Origin: JBBQVS01 sp964250805
GTDB taxonomy: Bacteria; Chloroflexota; Ktedonobacteria; Ktedonobacterales; Ktedonobacteraceae
Length of the DNA stretch: 64,000 bases
NCBI GenBank assembly: GCA_964250805.1
Contig: CAXUHG010000016.1
Location: forward strand, 1 to 64,000
Direction: 5' to 3'
The notes under the pieces were generated by a model. That model did not search any database. It was not told the DNA's origin and saw only the letters and a program-made list of their open reading frames with translations. Position numbers and translations under genes: made by a program. Below, in pieces: positions 52,755 to 63,200 of this stretch. Every line of letters begins with the position of its first letter. Positions within the stretch are counted from its first letter, which is position 1.

Positions 52755-53139
52755 CACTTTGCCTTCTGGCTCATCTATCACCACTGGCACGCCTACCTCG
52801 CTATAGAGTGCAGCTAATGACGCGTGGAGACTGTATCTCCGTCTTATCTGGCGATGGTTTGTCTTGCTCATCACAGCTTACTGATGCGTCGGGGTAGCTA
52901 TAGCGTTTGGAGGAGAGACGCGCCGCTACATCAGAGTTGTACGTATAGCATTGTTTGCCAGCCGCCCGTAATGCATCTTGAAGAACTCTGGTAGCGTTAA
53001 TGGCAATGCTACTATGTGCAAGGCTTCCACCAGACATAGCGTACACATGACCATCTATGTACTCATACTTTACATCAGTGCTGGTTCGTTCGAGTTCGCG
53101 CCAAGCTTCTACACTCATATGCGGTGGTTGGGCTACCAT
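52755..53139 (-). pseudogene. Uma2 family endonuclease fragment with internal deletion
   Basis: Read on the complement, the first 107 residues are a normal Uma2 (DUF820) start: MSVEAWRELERTSTDVKYEYIDGHVYAMSGG, then HSSIAINATRVLQDALR and a YPDASVSCDE strand ending at SPRVI. The frame then stops after SCTL at 52801. In another frame the same DNA immediately continues ALYSEVGVPVVIDEPEGKV and a stop, matching the last 20 residues of the family. About 60 residues in between, including the catalytic Lys region, are missing. I infer a deletion with frameshift at 52808-52822. Uma2 proteins are abundant in Chloroflexota and cyanobacteria. Confidence 0.7.
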
Positions 53140-53229
53140 TGCGTCTCCCTCTATATTTCGACTTGTTTACATATGAGGAGTCGTGTATACTTACTACCAC
53201 AACCAAAGATATCTTTGAGGATAACATCT

Positions 53230-54228
53230 ATGACAACAATACCTTCTTTATTTCAAGCAACACCTGATTTCCCATCTCTACCTGTTATGGATACCTATAA
53301 TAAAGATAACACCATAACTCTGCATCATGGGAATGCACAAACATTTCTCAAAACAATTCCAGATGGCAATATATCACTTATTGTCACCTCTCCACCATAT
53401 AATATTGGGAAGTCCTACGAGCGTAAACAAGGCATTACAGCCTATCTTGAAGAGCAAGAGCAGGTTATTTCCGAACTGACAAGAGTTCTTAGCGAGCAAG
53501 GAAGCATCTGCTGGCAAATCGGAAATTACGTTGATGATGGTGAAGTGTTTCCGCTCGACATATATTTCTATCCAATCTTTAAAAAGCTGGGATTGAAGCT
53601 ACGTAACAGGATTATATGGCGTTTCGAGCATGGTCTACACGCCTCAAAACGCTTTTCAGGCCGCTACGAAACAATTCTGTGGTTCACCAAAAGCGACAAC
53701 TACACTTTCAATCTCGATCCTGTACGCGTTCCCTCGAAATATCCTGGAAAGCTCCATTTCAAGGGTGCTAAACGTGGTCAACCCTCCGGCAATCCGCTTG
53801 GCAAAAATCCTTCCGATGTATGGAAATTCCTTCGTGATGAGTGGGAAAGCTGTGATTGGGACATTCCCAACGTCAAATCCAATCACATCGAAAAAACCAC
53901 TCACCCCTGTCAATTTCCTGTAGAACTGGTAGAACGTTGTGTACTTGCTCTCACAAACGAGGAGGACAGGGTATTGGACCCTTATAGTGGAGTTAGCTCA
54001 ACTCTGCTAGCAGCACTCATGCATGGTCGTAAAGCCGTCGGTGTGGAAAAAGAGGCGGAGTACATCACTATCAGCAAAGAACGCATTGCTCAATTAGCTA
54101 ACGGTACGCTCAAAACGCGCCCACTCGGACAACCAGTTCATAAACCCACTGGACGTGAGAAGGTGGCGCAAGTGCCTATTGCATGGCAAAAACAAAACGA
54201 CGAAGAGACGAAAATATCTGTTCGATAA
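53230..54228 (+). CDS. Site-specific DNA methyltransferase (TSPPYN class)
   Basis: The ATG at 53230 with GAGGATAACATCT upstream gives 332 residues; the longer frame upstream lies antisense to the Uma2 fragment and is rejected. The catalytic motif is LIVTSPPYNIGKSY near residue 55, and the SAM motif VLDPYSGVSSTLLAAL comes near residue 255. The order and DPYSG variant fit N6-adenine/N4-cytosine enzymes of the DUF-linked solitary type. No restriction partner is seen. The stop codon is inside a shared bidirectional terminator with the thiolase gene. The C-terminal tail after residue 290 is basic and variable. Confidence 0.88.
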   Translation: MTTIPSLFQATPDFPSLPVMDTYNKDNTITLHHGNAQTFLKTIPDGNISLIVTSPPYNIGKSYERKQGITAYLEEQEQVISELTRVLSEQGSICWQIGNYVDDGEVFPLDIYFYPIFKKLGLKLRNRIIWRFEHGLHASKRFSGRYETILWFTKSDNYTFNLDPVRVPSKYPGKLHFKGAKRGQPSGNPLGKNPSDVWKFLRDEWESCDWDIPNVKSNHIEKTTHPCQFPVELVERCVLALTNEEDRVLDPYSGVSSTLLAALMHGRKAVGVEKEAEYITISKERIAQLANGTLKTRPLGQPVHKPTGREKVAQVPIAWQKQNDEETKISVR

Positions 54229-54295
54229 ATAACAAGTAAATCAATGAGGCGTTTCCGCACAGTGGAAACGCCTCATTGATTTACTTGTTATTTAT
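54225..54295. terminator. Bidirectional terminator overlapping two stop codons
   Basis: Thirty-two-base perfect arms (beginning ATAAATAACAAGTAAATCAA) with a short loop GCACAGT. The left arm holds the methyltransferase stop and the right arm the thiolase stop. Confidence 0.85.
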
Positions 54296-55488
54296 ACTTC
54301 CACAGACATTGCGACGGCACCACCACCGCCGAGACACAGCGTAGCCAATCCACGCCCACCACCGCGCCGTCTCAATTCGTAGATGAGTGTGGTGAGGACG
54401 CGTGAGCCGCTGGAGCCGATGGGATGACCGAGGGCGATGGCTCCGCCATTGACGTTGACGCGTGACCAGTCCCAGTCGAGTTCTTTGCCGTTGGCAAGCG
54501 TCTGAGCCGCGAATGCCTCGTTGACCTCGATCAGGTCGAAGTCGCTGATTTTCATGCCTGTGCGCTCTAAGAGCTTATGCACCGCTACTGGTGGGGCGGC
54601 GAAGATGAAGCGAGGCTTGATTGCACCCGCCGCATAGCCTGTGATACGCGCCATCACGTCCAACCCTTGATTCTTTGCGAAGTTTGAAGCGACTACAACT
54701 GTCGCTGAAGCCCCATCGCTCAAACCAGGAGCGTTACCTGCTGTAACTGTGCCACCCTCTTGAAACGCGGGCATCAGTTTGGTGAGCGCATCCATCGAAG
54801 TATCGCCGCGAATAGGCTCGTCGGCCTCGACAAAGGTGCTACCTTTCTTTTGCTTTACCTCGACGGGTAGAATCTCGTCTTTGAAGCGACCAGCGGCGGT
54901 AGCGGCTGCCGCGCGTTGATGACTTTGTAGCGAATAGGAGTCTTGCTCGGCACGTGTGACGCCGAATTTGTCGGCGATCACCTCGGCCTCTTCGCCCATA
55001 TGAATGTTCTCGAAGGCGCACCAGAGGCCGTCATGTACGACGCTATCAATGATTTCACCATTGCCCATGCGATAGCCAGTACGCGCTTTGGGCAGCACAT
55101 ACGGGGCGTTGCTCATACTCTCCATACCGCCCGCGACATACGCCTGACCATCGCCCGCACGAATAGCCTGCGCCGCCAGCATCACCGCCTTCAAGCCTGA
55201 GCCGCACACCTTATTGATGGTAAATGCGGGAATATCGTCGGGTAAACCTGCGTGGATAGCAGCTTGACGCGCGGGTGCCTGTCCCACGTTCGCCGACACG
55301 ACGTTGCCCATAATCACCTCATCGAGACTCTCAGGGTCAATGCCAGCACGACGTACAGCCTCTTTTATCACCATCGCACCCAGTTGAGGTGCCGTAAAAC
55401 TACTCAAACCGCCTAGAAATTTACCTGTTGCTGTGCGAACCGCTCCAACGATAACAGGAACTCCCGATGTATTATTTTGCTCGGACAT
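54292..55488 (-). CDS. Acetyl-CoA acetyltransferase (thiolase)
   Basis: The ATG at 55488 has GGGAG eight bases upstream and gives 398 residues, the usual thiolase length. Motifs: VGAVRTATGKFLGGLS at the start, the acyl-accepting Cys in INKVCGSGLKAVMLA (about residue 91), NEAFAAQTLA and GGAIALGHPIGSSGSR with the catalytic His, and the second Cys in TLCLGGGGAVA. It condenses two acetyl-CoA, or cleaves acetoacetyl-CoA, in ketone-body, isoprenoid or fatty-acid routes. No partner genes are adjacent, so the pathway cannot be named. Confidence 0.94.
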   Translation of the reverse strand: MSEQNNTSGVPVIVGAVRTATGKFLGGLSSFTAPQLGAMVIKEAVRRAGIDPESLDEVIMGNVVSANVGQAPARQAAIHAGLPDDIPAFTINKVCGSGLKAVMLAAQAIRAGDGQAYVAGGMESMSNAPYVLPKARTGYRMGNGEIIDSVVHDGLWCAFENIHMGEEAEVIADKFGVTRAEQDSYSLQSHQRAAAATAAGRFKDEILPVEVKQKKGSTFVEADEPIRGDTSMDALTKLMPAFQEGGTVTAGNAPGLSDGASATVVVASNFAKNQGLDVMARITGYAAGAIKPRFIFAAPPVAVHKLLERTGMKISDFDLIEVNEAFAAQTLANGKELDWDWSRVNVNGGAIALGHPIGSSGSRVLTTLIYELRRRGGGRGLATLCLGGGGAVAMSVEV

Positions 55489-55765
55489 GTAGATATCTCC
55501 CTTCACGACATTGTGAATATGCATGTATGATAGGACTCTTTATTGTTATTGTATTCCCTCTAAGGGGCGAGGGTCAAACGTAGCAGAAGAAAGAAAATGA
55601 CCTCTCCAAAAACTCGCTGTATTTTCGCTTGACTCTCTCGTTACGAGAGACGGTATGCTCTCTTTTGTAAGCACATATATCATCTAGCTTGAGAATATAG
55701 ACATTCTACCAGCAAGATAGCATCTCTGTTTCCTACAAAGGACTCAGACAAGAAGGAGTTTTGGA

Positions 55766-56734
55766 ATGAACACATCTATGTTTGCCACGTTCGTTGACCC
55801 GTTGGATGTTTCAAGATTCTTCATGTGGTCATGGAAAATTAACCCTGCATTGACCATTCTTGGAATGACGATGCTCATGACGCTCATCGTCTCCTTGATC
55901 GGGCTTGTAGTCGATCATCGTACCATCACAAATACATCGGCTTGGCTCAAGCCTACAAAATTTGCCATCTCGCTCACACTCTACGCGTTTACGCTTGTGT
56001 GGCTGCTCCAATATGTCCAGAGTTTACCCCTTGTTGTGAGCATCATCTCATATGCAACGATGTTCATTCTCATCGTGGAAACAGGTATCGTCGTTCTGCA
56101 AGTTGTGCGAGGCACTGCCAGTCATTTCAATATCGGAACGCCATTTGATGCACGGTTGTTTAGTATTATGGGCATAGGTATTGCCCTACTTTGGCTCGTC
56201 ACCTTGTTGACTGTCGTCCTAGTTCTCTTCCAGCCTATGAGCAATCCCGCGTTTGCTTGGTCCTTGCGCTTAGGCATCCTGCTCTCCTTTGTGGGAATGA
56301 GTCTTGGCTTTCTTATGACCGCTCAGCAATCTCCCATAGAGAAGCAAAGGAAAGCTGCAGGGCTTACACCCTTAATGGCAGGTGCCCATAGCGTGGGCGT
56401 TGACGATGGCGGTCCAGGTCTACCACTTGTGGGATGGAGTACTGCTGGGGGCGACTTGCGTATTGCTCACTTCTTTGGGCTTCATGCACTGCAAGTTCTT
56501 CCCTTGCTGGAATGGTCGATTATGCTTGTCGCTTCCCATATAGGCTTGAGTATGCCCTCACAGGTTGCTCTTGTTTGGATAGCGGGTCTTGCTTATGGAG
56601 GATGGCTTGCATTACTCACTTGGCAGGCACTACGAGGCCAGTCCATTACTGCTCCTGATCGCGTCACGCTGACAACTCTTGGAGGGCTTCTCGGAACCAC
56701 CTTAGGGGCAGTCATCGTCGTTCTCGTTCTCTAA
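55766..56734 (+). CDS. Uncharacterised multi-pass membrane protein
   Basis: A 322-residue protein with eight or nine hydrophobic segments (for example TILGMTMLMTLIVSLIGLVV and ISLTLYAFTLVWLLQYV). Two hydrophilic stretches look conserved: DHRTITNTSAWLKPTKFAIS and GAHSVGVDDGGPGLPLVGWS, the latter followed by GGDLRIAHFFGLHALQVLPL with several His residues inside or next to a helix. These could bind a metal or haem, but this is inference. I know the pattern only as hypothetical membrane proteins. The ATG has AAGGAG upstream. It is divergent from the thiolase gene. Confidence 0.6.
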   Translation: MNTSMFATFVDPLDVSRFFMWSWKINPALTILGMTMLMTLIVSLIGLVVDHRTITNTSAWLKPTKFAISLTLYAFTLVWLLQYVQSLPLVVSIISYATMFILIVETGIVVLQVVRGTASHFNIGTPFDARLFSIMGIGIALLWLVTLLTVVLVLFQPMSNPAFAWSLRLGILLSFVGMSLGFLMTAQQSPIEKQRKAAGLTPLMAGAHSVGVDDGGPGLPLVGWSTAGGDLRIAHFFGLHALQVLPLLEWSIMLVASHIGLSMPSQVALVWIAGLAYGGWLALLTWQALRGQSITAPDRVTLTTLGGLLGTTLGAVIVVLVL

Positions 56735-56742
56735 AAGTACAA

Positions 56743-56792
56743 CACTACCTAGAAACAGTAGTACGGCCTAATGTTGTATTCTAGGTAGTGCT
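56743..56792 (+). terminator. Hairpin terminator
   Basis: CACTACCTAGAA pairs with TTCTAGGTAGTG just after the membrane-protein stop, with a long loop. Confidence 0.55.
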
Positions 56793-56905
56793 CTTTACAA
56801 TCCTTCTCTGCGTCATTTTTGTAAGCGCATTCATTCTTTGTAAGACATTTGATGGGTATTAAACTCCTGTTTGGAGGCTCTTGGTTTACTCATGAGTAAG
56901 CTCAA

Positions 56906-57895
56906 TCAAGAGGGTTGTGCAGGCAAAACACCCATCTTGAAGCCTGATGGTACCTGCATACTCCACATCGAGGAGGGGACTTGCGAGGGCGATAGTAACG
57001 AAACCTTATTGTAGATAGGTTCACCCGTGCCTGGACCAACGGCACCTGCCAGAATGTTTACGGGATGATACTGCATATCGAGTAGCATTACCAAACCATT
57101 TTGATAGCGGATACGATAGACGGAAGTGCCTCTAAACGTGTCTTTGTCGAGATAGCTCGCTTCGTGCGTGTTCATTTCGTGGCGTAACTCGTTTAGATCG
57201 AACATAGACTCTTGCGTCATATCAAGACCCCAGCCCTGTGCATGCGGTTGCGCGACATGATGCATCTCATCCATGCCTAATGTGTCATGTCCGTCGTCAA
57301 TAAGCACGACATCGAATATGCCTTCCTCCACCGTTTCAACGTTGAGGTAGCCATCCTTTAATGAGTGGTAGCTGTCGATTTGATAGCGTTTCCCTTTCGC
57401 ATCTGTCTTCGTCTGAGTGTGATAGAGGATGAACGCACTCCAAGAGAGTGTTGTTGGCAACAGAAATGCCTGTTGCGTGCTTTGAATCTTCATCACGCGA
57501 ATTGTAGTAAAGGTAGCAACAAGCACAACAATAGCGGCTACGAACAGCCCCATGAATTGAAGCGAGTTGATACGCCTCTTCTCTCTTTGGATAGACAAAA
57601 GGTGGAATGTATTGCTTCTACTGCCTTGAGCCGCAATTGCAGCCATTACAGCTTTATCGACACGTGGCGAAGGACTCGAAGCCTCAAGAGAGGCAACAAG
57701 ACGAGTTGCTTGAAGTAATACACGTTGTTCGGTTGCACAAGACGGACATGTTGCAAGGTGTGTCGAGACAAACTGTCTCTGCTCTGGTGAAAGATCATCC
57801 CATACAGCAAGATCGCGCTGCACTCTCTCACAGATGCGCGAATCGGACTTTTGCAATGAGTTGTGTGGACGAAGAGGAAGATTGCGCTCGCTCAC
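56906..57895 (-). CDS. Anti-sigma factor with zinc-finger domain
   Basis: A 329-residue membrane protein. The N-terminal zinc-binding anti-sigma domain is seen as QFVSTHLATCPSCATEQRVL (HxxxCxxC, residues 45-64). A single transmembrane segment lies at about residues 110-133 (FMGLFVAAIVVLVATFTT). The C-terminal 190 residues are extracytoplasmic and beta-rich, with a MucB/RseB-like or DUF4367-like ending (GFKMGVLP). The gene start overlaps the end of the ECF sigma gene by four bases, so the two are a regulatory pair that senses the cell surface. Confidence 0.87.
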   Translation of the reverse strand: MSERNLPLRPHNSLQKSDSRICERVQRDLAVWDDLSPEQRQFVSTHLATCPSCATEQRVLLQATRLVASLEASSPSPRVDKAVMAAIAAQGSRSNTFHLLSIQREKRRINSLQFMGLFVAAIVVLVATFTTIRVMKIQSTQQAFLLPTTLSWSAFILYHTQTKTDAKGKRYQIDSYHSLKDGYLNVETVEEGIFDVVLIDDGHDTLGMDEMHHVAQPHAQGWGLDMTQESMFDLNELRHEMNTHEASYLDKDTFRGTSVYRIRYQNGLVMLLDMQYHPVNILAGAVGPGTGEPIYNKVSLLSPSQVPSSMWSMQVPSGFKMGVLPAQPS

Positions 57896-58515
57896 TGTGC
57901 TTTCTCCTGTTTCTCGCCATCCTTACTCAGACGCTGATACTGCTCGATAAACATACGTTTCGCACGCGAAATACGGGTCGCGGAGGCGTTGGAGGAGATA
58001 CCCATGATGGTCGCGATTTCCTGATACGAGATGCCCTGCGAAGCATTGAGGACAAGCGCGGTTGCATACTCAGGCGGCATATTCTGTAGTGCGCGACGGA
58101 TCAGGTCGCGCTCGGCGACCTCTGGTATGCCACCGTTATCGGCAAGAAAGGCAAATGTATCCTCGTTTGCATCTTGCTCTCCATAATCGTCGTTGCGATA
58201 GCGATGCGACAGCGACCACCACGAGATGCGCTTCCTGCGTCGAAGCATATCGACACATAGATTCGTTGCTATGCGATAGAGCCAAGGTGAGAGACGTTCG
58301 CGCTCATAGAGGCCGTTCCAGGAATTGCAGGCACGGATAAAGACCTCCTGCGTCACATCGTCGGCATCCTCTTGATTGCCAAGCATCCGATAAATGTAGG
58401 AGTGTATGGGTCGCTTGAACTGCTCGTAGAGTTGAGCAATCGTTAAAATAGCGTCCGTCTGTGACGCCATCTTCTCTGCTGATGCGTGAGACTCTATCGG
58501 TTTATCCACGGTCAT
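57892..58515 (-). CDS. ECF-type RNA polymerase sigma factor
   Basis: The ATG at 58515 gives 207 residues; the earlier ATG adds 30 residues that do not fit. Region 2 is LYEQFKRPIHSYIYRMLGNQEDADDVTQEVFIRACNSW, with the classic DADDVTQEVF core. Region 4 is LQNMPPEYATALVLNASQGISYQEIATIMGISSNASATRISRAKRMF. It redirects RNA polymerase to envelope-stress genes and is held by the anti-sigma factor encoded just downstream. The pair overlaps by ATGA or similar. Targets are unknown, though the neighbouring secreted enzymes are candidates. Confidence 0.95.
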   Translation of the reverse strand: MTVDKPIESHASAEKMASQTDAILTIAQLYEQFKRPIHSYIYRMLGNQEDADDVTQEVFIRACNSWNGLYERERLSPWLYRIATNLCVDMLRRRKRISWWSLSHRYRNDDYGEQDANEDTFAFLADNGGIPEVAERDLIRRALQNMPPEYATALVLNASQGISYQEIATIMGISSNASATRISRAKRMFIEQYQRLSKDGEKQEKAQ

Positions 58516-58903
58516 ACCGGCTCTCTCTTCTTGAGAAGAGATATCATTCGTAGCTCTTCCCAGACCTGCCTGTAGTATACCAGGATTTACCGCCAAATAA
58601 AACATATTAGCTCCATGCAGGACGAATTTCTATGGTAGGGAGTATGTATTTGCTATTCATTCGTCTAACACGTTTCGACAAGCCAAATTTTACGACGAAT
58701 TCGATTAGTAAAGATTTCACCATTTTCTTTGGCGAAAGTATAGCATATTTCAATAGCTTTACATATTAGTACCATCCTCCCACCTTCTTCGCTATCTACA
58801 AAAATAATGCTATCATATACATAGTTCTGATACATTGTTGAGCAATCAGCATGATAGAGGGTGTTTGGTGGAGGGGTGTATCCTGGATACGAAGGAGGTT
58901 TTC

Positions 58904-60070
58904 ATGCGTTTGTCTTCTCGTCAGAAAAGTGTTTTGGAGCATCAATATCATGACGATGCTTCCCGCTCCCCTCGTCGCCGTCTTCGTAGTGTCTCGCTGC
59001 CCCATATGGCAGGAGTTGTGCTGGTCGTTATAGCTCTCGCTGTTCTGCTCAATCAAGGCTGGGCCAATGCAAATGCGAGTTGGGTTTCACATCGAGGTAA
59101 GCCCGTTGGCTTTAAGATTGTGCCAAATCAAACTCCACTGGCTACACCCATTCCACCCGTTACTGTCAACTATAATAAGCCTGTACTTGCCTTCTATTAT
59201 ATGTGGTATCATTCTTCGGACTGGTGTAGCTGTCACATGTCGGACCTGCCAAATCCAGAGTACGTCTCCAGCGATGATGCAACAATTGATCGCCAGGTTC
59301 ATCAGGCGGCAAATGCGGGTATCACAGGCTTCATCAGTTCCTGGTGGGGACCCGGTGATAATACGGACAACAACTTCGCAAAGTTGCTAGTTCATGCCAA
59401 TACGTTAGAACAGACCACCAACTTTCATTTCGCGTCTTCGCTCTATATGGAGAGTGACGCCCCGCTCCTCAATACACAGGCCAAGATGATCAGTGGTCTC
59501 CGCTTCGTGCAACAGCACTACATTGGGAACAATCACTTTTTCAAGTGGCATGGAAAGCCCGTGCTGTTCTTCTGGAATCCATTGGGCAATGGGCGCACGC
59601 TTGCGGAATGGTCGTACATTCGGAGCCAGATTGATCCCAATCACAACATGATCTGGTCAGCGGAGGGCGTCGATATGAACTTGCTGAATGTCTTCGATGG
59701 CATTCACCTGTTTAGCGCAGGGTACTGGGGCATTCTTCATAACGACATGACACAGGTCGATCAGGGCTTCCGCAATCAGATCAACAGCTACAACCAGGCA
59801 CACCACAGTCAGAAAATATGGGCGGCTGGTGTTCTCCCTGGCTATGACGACACGCGTATACCAGGACGCCAGGGCACATATGTTGTGCCACGTAACAATG
59901 GTGCGACGTACCAGACCAGTTGGCGTGCCGCAATGAGTAGTGCGCCTGATTGGATCACCATCACCACCTTCAATGAGTGGTTTGAGGGGGCAATGATCGA
60001 GCCAAGCATTCACTACAACAATCAATACCTGAACTTGACGCAACAGTTCGCCAAACAATGGCACGGCTGA
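58904..60070 (+). CDS. Secreted GH99-like glycoside hydrolase
   Basis: The ATG at 58904 has a perfect GAAGGAGG site and gives 388 residues. Residues 25-55 are a signal anchor (basic RRRLR then hydrophobic, ending ANANA). The catalytic part starts KPVLAFYYMWYHSSDW and proceeds with ANAGITGFISSWWGPGDNTDN, the hallmark of GH99-like (endo-alpha-mannosidase-like) enzymes, and ends with ITTFNEWFEGAMIEPS, where Glu residues are likely catalytic. It should act on mannose-containing or related polysaccharides outside the cell. The S53 peptidase gene follows 141 bases later. Confidence 0.85.
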   Translation: MRLSSRQKSVLEHQYHDDASRSPRRRLRSVSLPHMAGVVLVVIALAVLLNQGWANANASWVSHRGKPVGFKIVPNQTPLATPIPPVTVNYNKPVLAFYYMWYHSSDWCSCHMSDLPNPEYVSSDDATIDRQVHQAANAGITGFISSWWGPGDNTDNNFAKLLVHANTLEQTTNFHFASSLYMESDAPLLNTQAKMISGLRFVQQHYIGNNHFFKWHGKPVLFFWNPLGNGRTLAEWSYIRSQIDPNHNMIWSAEGVDMNLLNVFDGIHLFSAGYWGILHNDMTQVDQGFRNQINSYNQAHHSQKIWAAGVLPGYDDTRIPGRQGTYVVPRNNGATYQTSWRAAMSSAPDWITITTFNEWFEGAMIEPSIHYNNQYLNLTQQFAKQWHG

Positions 60071-60083
60071 TACAGCCGAAAGG

Positions 60084-60167
60084 CGGGGTTGCAAGGGGTG
60101 CAACCCCTTGACTGGGGTCTGGGGCTGTGCCCCAGTTACCCCTTCTGTTTGCCGCCGTAGGCGGCGT
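60084..60167. repeat. GC-rich compound hairpin between two secreted-enzyme genes
   Basis: Three short hairpins in a row: CAAGGGGTGCAACCCCTTG (60092-60110), CTGGGGTCT-GGGGCTGTGCCCCAG (60112-60134) and GCCGCC-GTA-GGCGGC (60151-60165). This looks like another dispersed repeat type and may act as a terminator for the GH99 gene. Confidence 0.55.
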
Positions 60168-60211
60168 ACAAAGTTACTTTTTGAGGTTAGGTTGAAAGGG
60201 AGGAACTCTTC

Positions 60212-63200
60212 ATGCCATTCTGGAAACTATCAGGCATGGGACACGAGAACAAGCGTAAACGCCTGCTTGTTCTCGCAGCATCGCTCTGCGCGATGTTGTG
60301 CATCGTAGGCGTTGGTGCATTTCAATTCGTGCGCTTTACACCGACGCATGCCGCGCCTTCACAGGTAGCGGTTACATTTCCTACAGGCCATCCGGCTATT
60401 CTCAAGCAGAGCCGCGTTATTGGGGACGCGAACGCGCAGCAGCGTCTCTCGCTCTCCATTGGGCTACGGGTACCCAATCAAGACGCGCTCACCAAGTATG
60501 TCCAGGATATTTCGCGCCCCGGCTCGGTGAACTACCACCGTTACCTCACCGCCGCTCAGTACGAGGCGGTATTCAGTCCGAGCAAGGCAACCTATAGTGC
60601 GTTACAGCAATATTTGCAAGCGGCGGGCTTCACCGTCACCCACACCTATAGCCATCGCTTGCTGATGACATTCACTGGAACGGTGGCGCAGGTTGACCAC
60701 GCGTTCGGCGTCACGCTCAAAAACTACACCGCCCCCAATGGGCAAACTTACTATGGCAACGATACAGACCCACAACTTCCCGCATGGCTTGCCAGTCAAA
60801 CGGAGAGCTTTACGGGTTTGAATAATGCAGTGCGTTTCCAACATCCACCGCTACAGAGCCGTGCGGTTGAGAAATATACGCATGCGAGCGTTTCACCATC
60901 ATGTCTTGGACCTGATTCCTCAGGATCTTATCTCTTGCCAAGCCAGATGGCGACAGCATATAACTTGAACAGCATGTATAGCGCTGGCTATAATGGCGAG
61001 GGGCAGAGCATTGCCCTCTTTGAGCTAGCAACCTATAATGCCAGTGACCTCTCAGCCTACGCATCGTGTTATGGACACAGTAAAACGCCCGTACAGACGG
61101 TTGTGACTGGCTCCTCTACCCCAGCTTCGGATGGAGGCATCTTAGAGGTTGAGCTTGACGCACAGGTTGTTTTGAGTGCTGCTCCCCAACTGGGGCGGCT
61201 CGTAGTCTACGAAGCTGGCAATAACGAGTCTGATTATCTCGCGGAGTGGGCGCAGATTGTGCAGGATGCCGTTCCCGTCGTTAGCACCAGTTGGGGTGTT
61301 TGTGAGAACGACCTCGCTCTTAGCGATGCTCAGGCTGAAAACCAGTTTTTTACAATGGCTGCAGCCGAGGGCCAGACTATTGTTTCGGCATCTGGCGATA
61401 GTGGTAGCGCGGGTTGTGCCTTTGATAGCACTACTGGTGGTGCCCAACCTTACACTGGCCTGAGTGCAGGCGATCCTGGCGCACAGCCATTTGTTACGGG
61501 TGTAGGTGGTACCACTCTCACGGTTAACAGTTCGACCTCAACATATACGAGTGAAACAACCTGGAATAATGCTCCGAGTGGGACCTATAGCGGTGGTGCC
61601 TCTGGTGGCGGCATCAGCAAATACTGGACTGCTCCCTCATGGCAAGCCGCTCCTGGTGTACAAAACAGCCACACAACTGCGGCACCTTGTAGCGCACCAT
61701 CTGGTAGCTTCTGCCGTGAGACGCCGGATGTATCGCTCAATGCCGACCCGACGACGAACAGCTACCTCATCTACTGTACAGCGACGCAGGCGGGTTGTGA
61801 TTCCACGCATCCGTGGGGTTCAATCGGTGGTACATCTGCTGCCGCGCCAATGTGGGCGGCTCTGATTGCGTTGGCAAATGAGATGTCGGTAAAGCAAGGC
61901 GGCTTTAACCTCGGCTTCGTCAATCCGTTGTTATATCAGGTTGGTAGCAATTCCACGAACTATGCGGCAAGCTTTCACGATATCACCACTGGCAACGACG
62001 ACTATAACAATTACAACAGCGGCCTCTACCCGGCGACAACGGGCTACGATATGGCGACGGGTCTTGGGAGCTACAACGCGCTCGCGCTCGCCACAAACCT
62101 CGTAGCGTTAGCAAAAAATGCATCGCCAACGCGTGTCTCACCGGCAAATACCACATGGTATTTCGCGGAGGGTAGCGTCGGCAACGGCTTCCAAGAATTC
62201 ATCACGCTGCAAAATCCGAGCGTGACTCAAGATGCGACGGTCAACATCACCTACCTTTTCGAGAACAAACCGTCTGTTACGGTTAGCCATTCTGTACCCA
62301 GGAGTACGCGTGGTACGGTCAGCGTCAACTCTGACCTCGGCAATGTACAGGTGACGGACCCGCAACAGGCTGTAGCGGCTATCGTTCAGGTGGCAAGTGG
62401 CGGTCCAGCCATCGTTGCCGAACGTCCCATGTACTTCTCACATAATGGTGTCAAGAGCGGTACAGATGTCATGGGCGCGACGAATCCACAGAACACGTAC
62501 TACTTCCCATCGGTGGACTCGCGTAACAATGGACGCAACTACCAGACCTACCTCACCATGCTCAATCCGAGTGCGTCGCAGACCGCGAACGTCACGGTCA
62601 CGTACTACACGGGCAGTTGTGGACAAGGGAGCCAAGCACTATGCTCAACGCAAACCGTGCAGATTGCTCCATTGCATCGTGGTACGGCGACACCGCTAGC
62701 ACTGAATCCACCGCTTACGCAACAAACATCGGTAACGGTGCAGAGCGACCAGCCCGTTGTTGTCGAACGTCCAAGCTACATGAGCGATACCATCGCAACG
62801 GCAGGTGGAGCGATAACGGGCGCAAGCAGTGAGGTTGGTGCGACAAATCCTGGCAAGGACTGGCTCTTCGCCGAGGGCTACACAGGCAACAACTTCCAGG
62901 AATACCTCACGTTGGCGAACTTTGGTACAACCGCGACGAGTGCAACTGTGACATTGGAGTACGATAATGGACATCAACAGGCCATTACGGTGCCAGTACC
63001 TGCCCTCAATCATGTCTACTTCGACGTGAATCAGGCGAACGCACACCCAACTGGTACCTGTGATGTCACGCCGTGTCAAACGTCGCCCGCCTCCTCGGTT
63101 GAAGTTACCTCGGTGGATAACATCGTAGTTGACCGCCTGATGTACTTCCACTACAGCAGCGCGAAAATTTCTGGTGTAACAGAGACAGTGGGCGAACCTG

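Noticed and set aside
52978..53229. Extension of the second TSPPYN methyltransferase to an earlier ATG
   Set aside because: The extra residues lie antisense to the Uma2 fragment and lack family similarity; the ATG at 53230 has a GAGG site.
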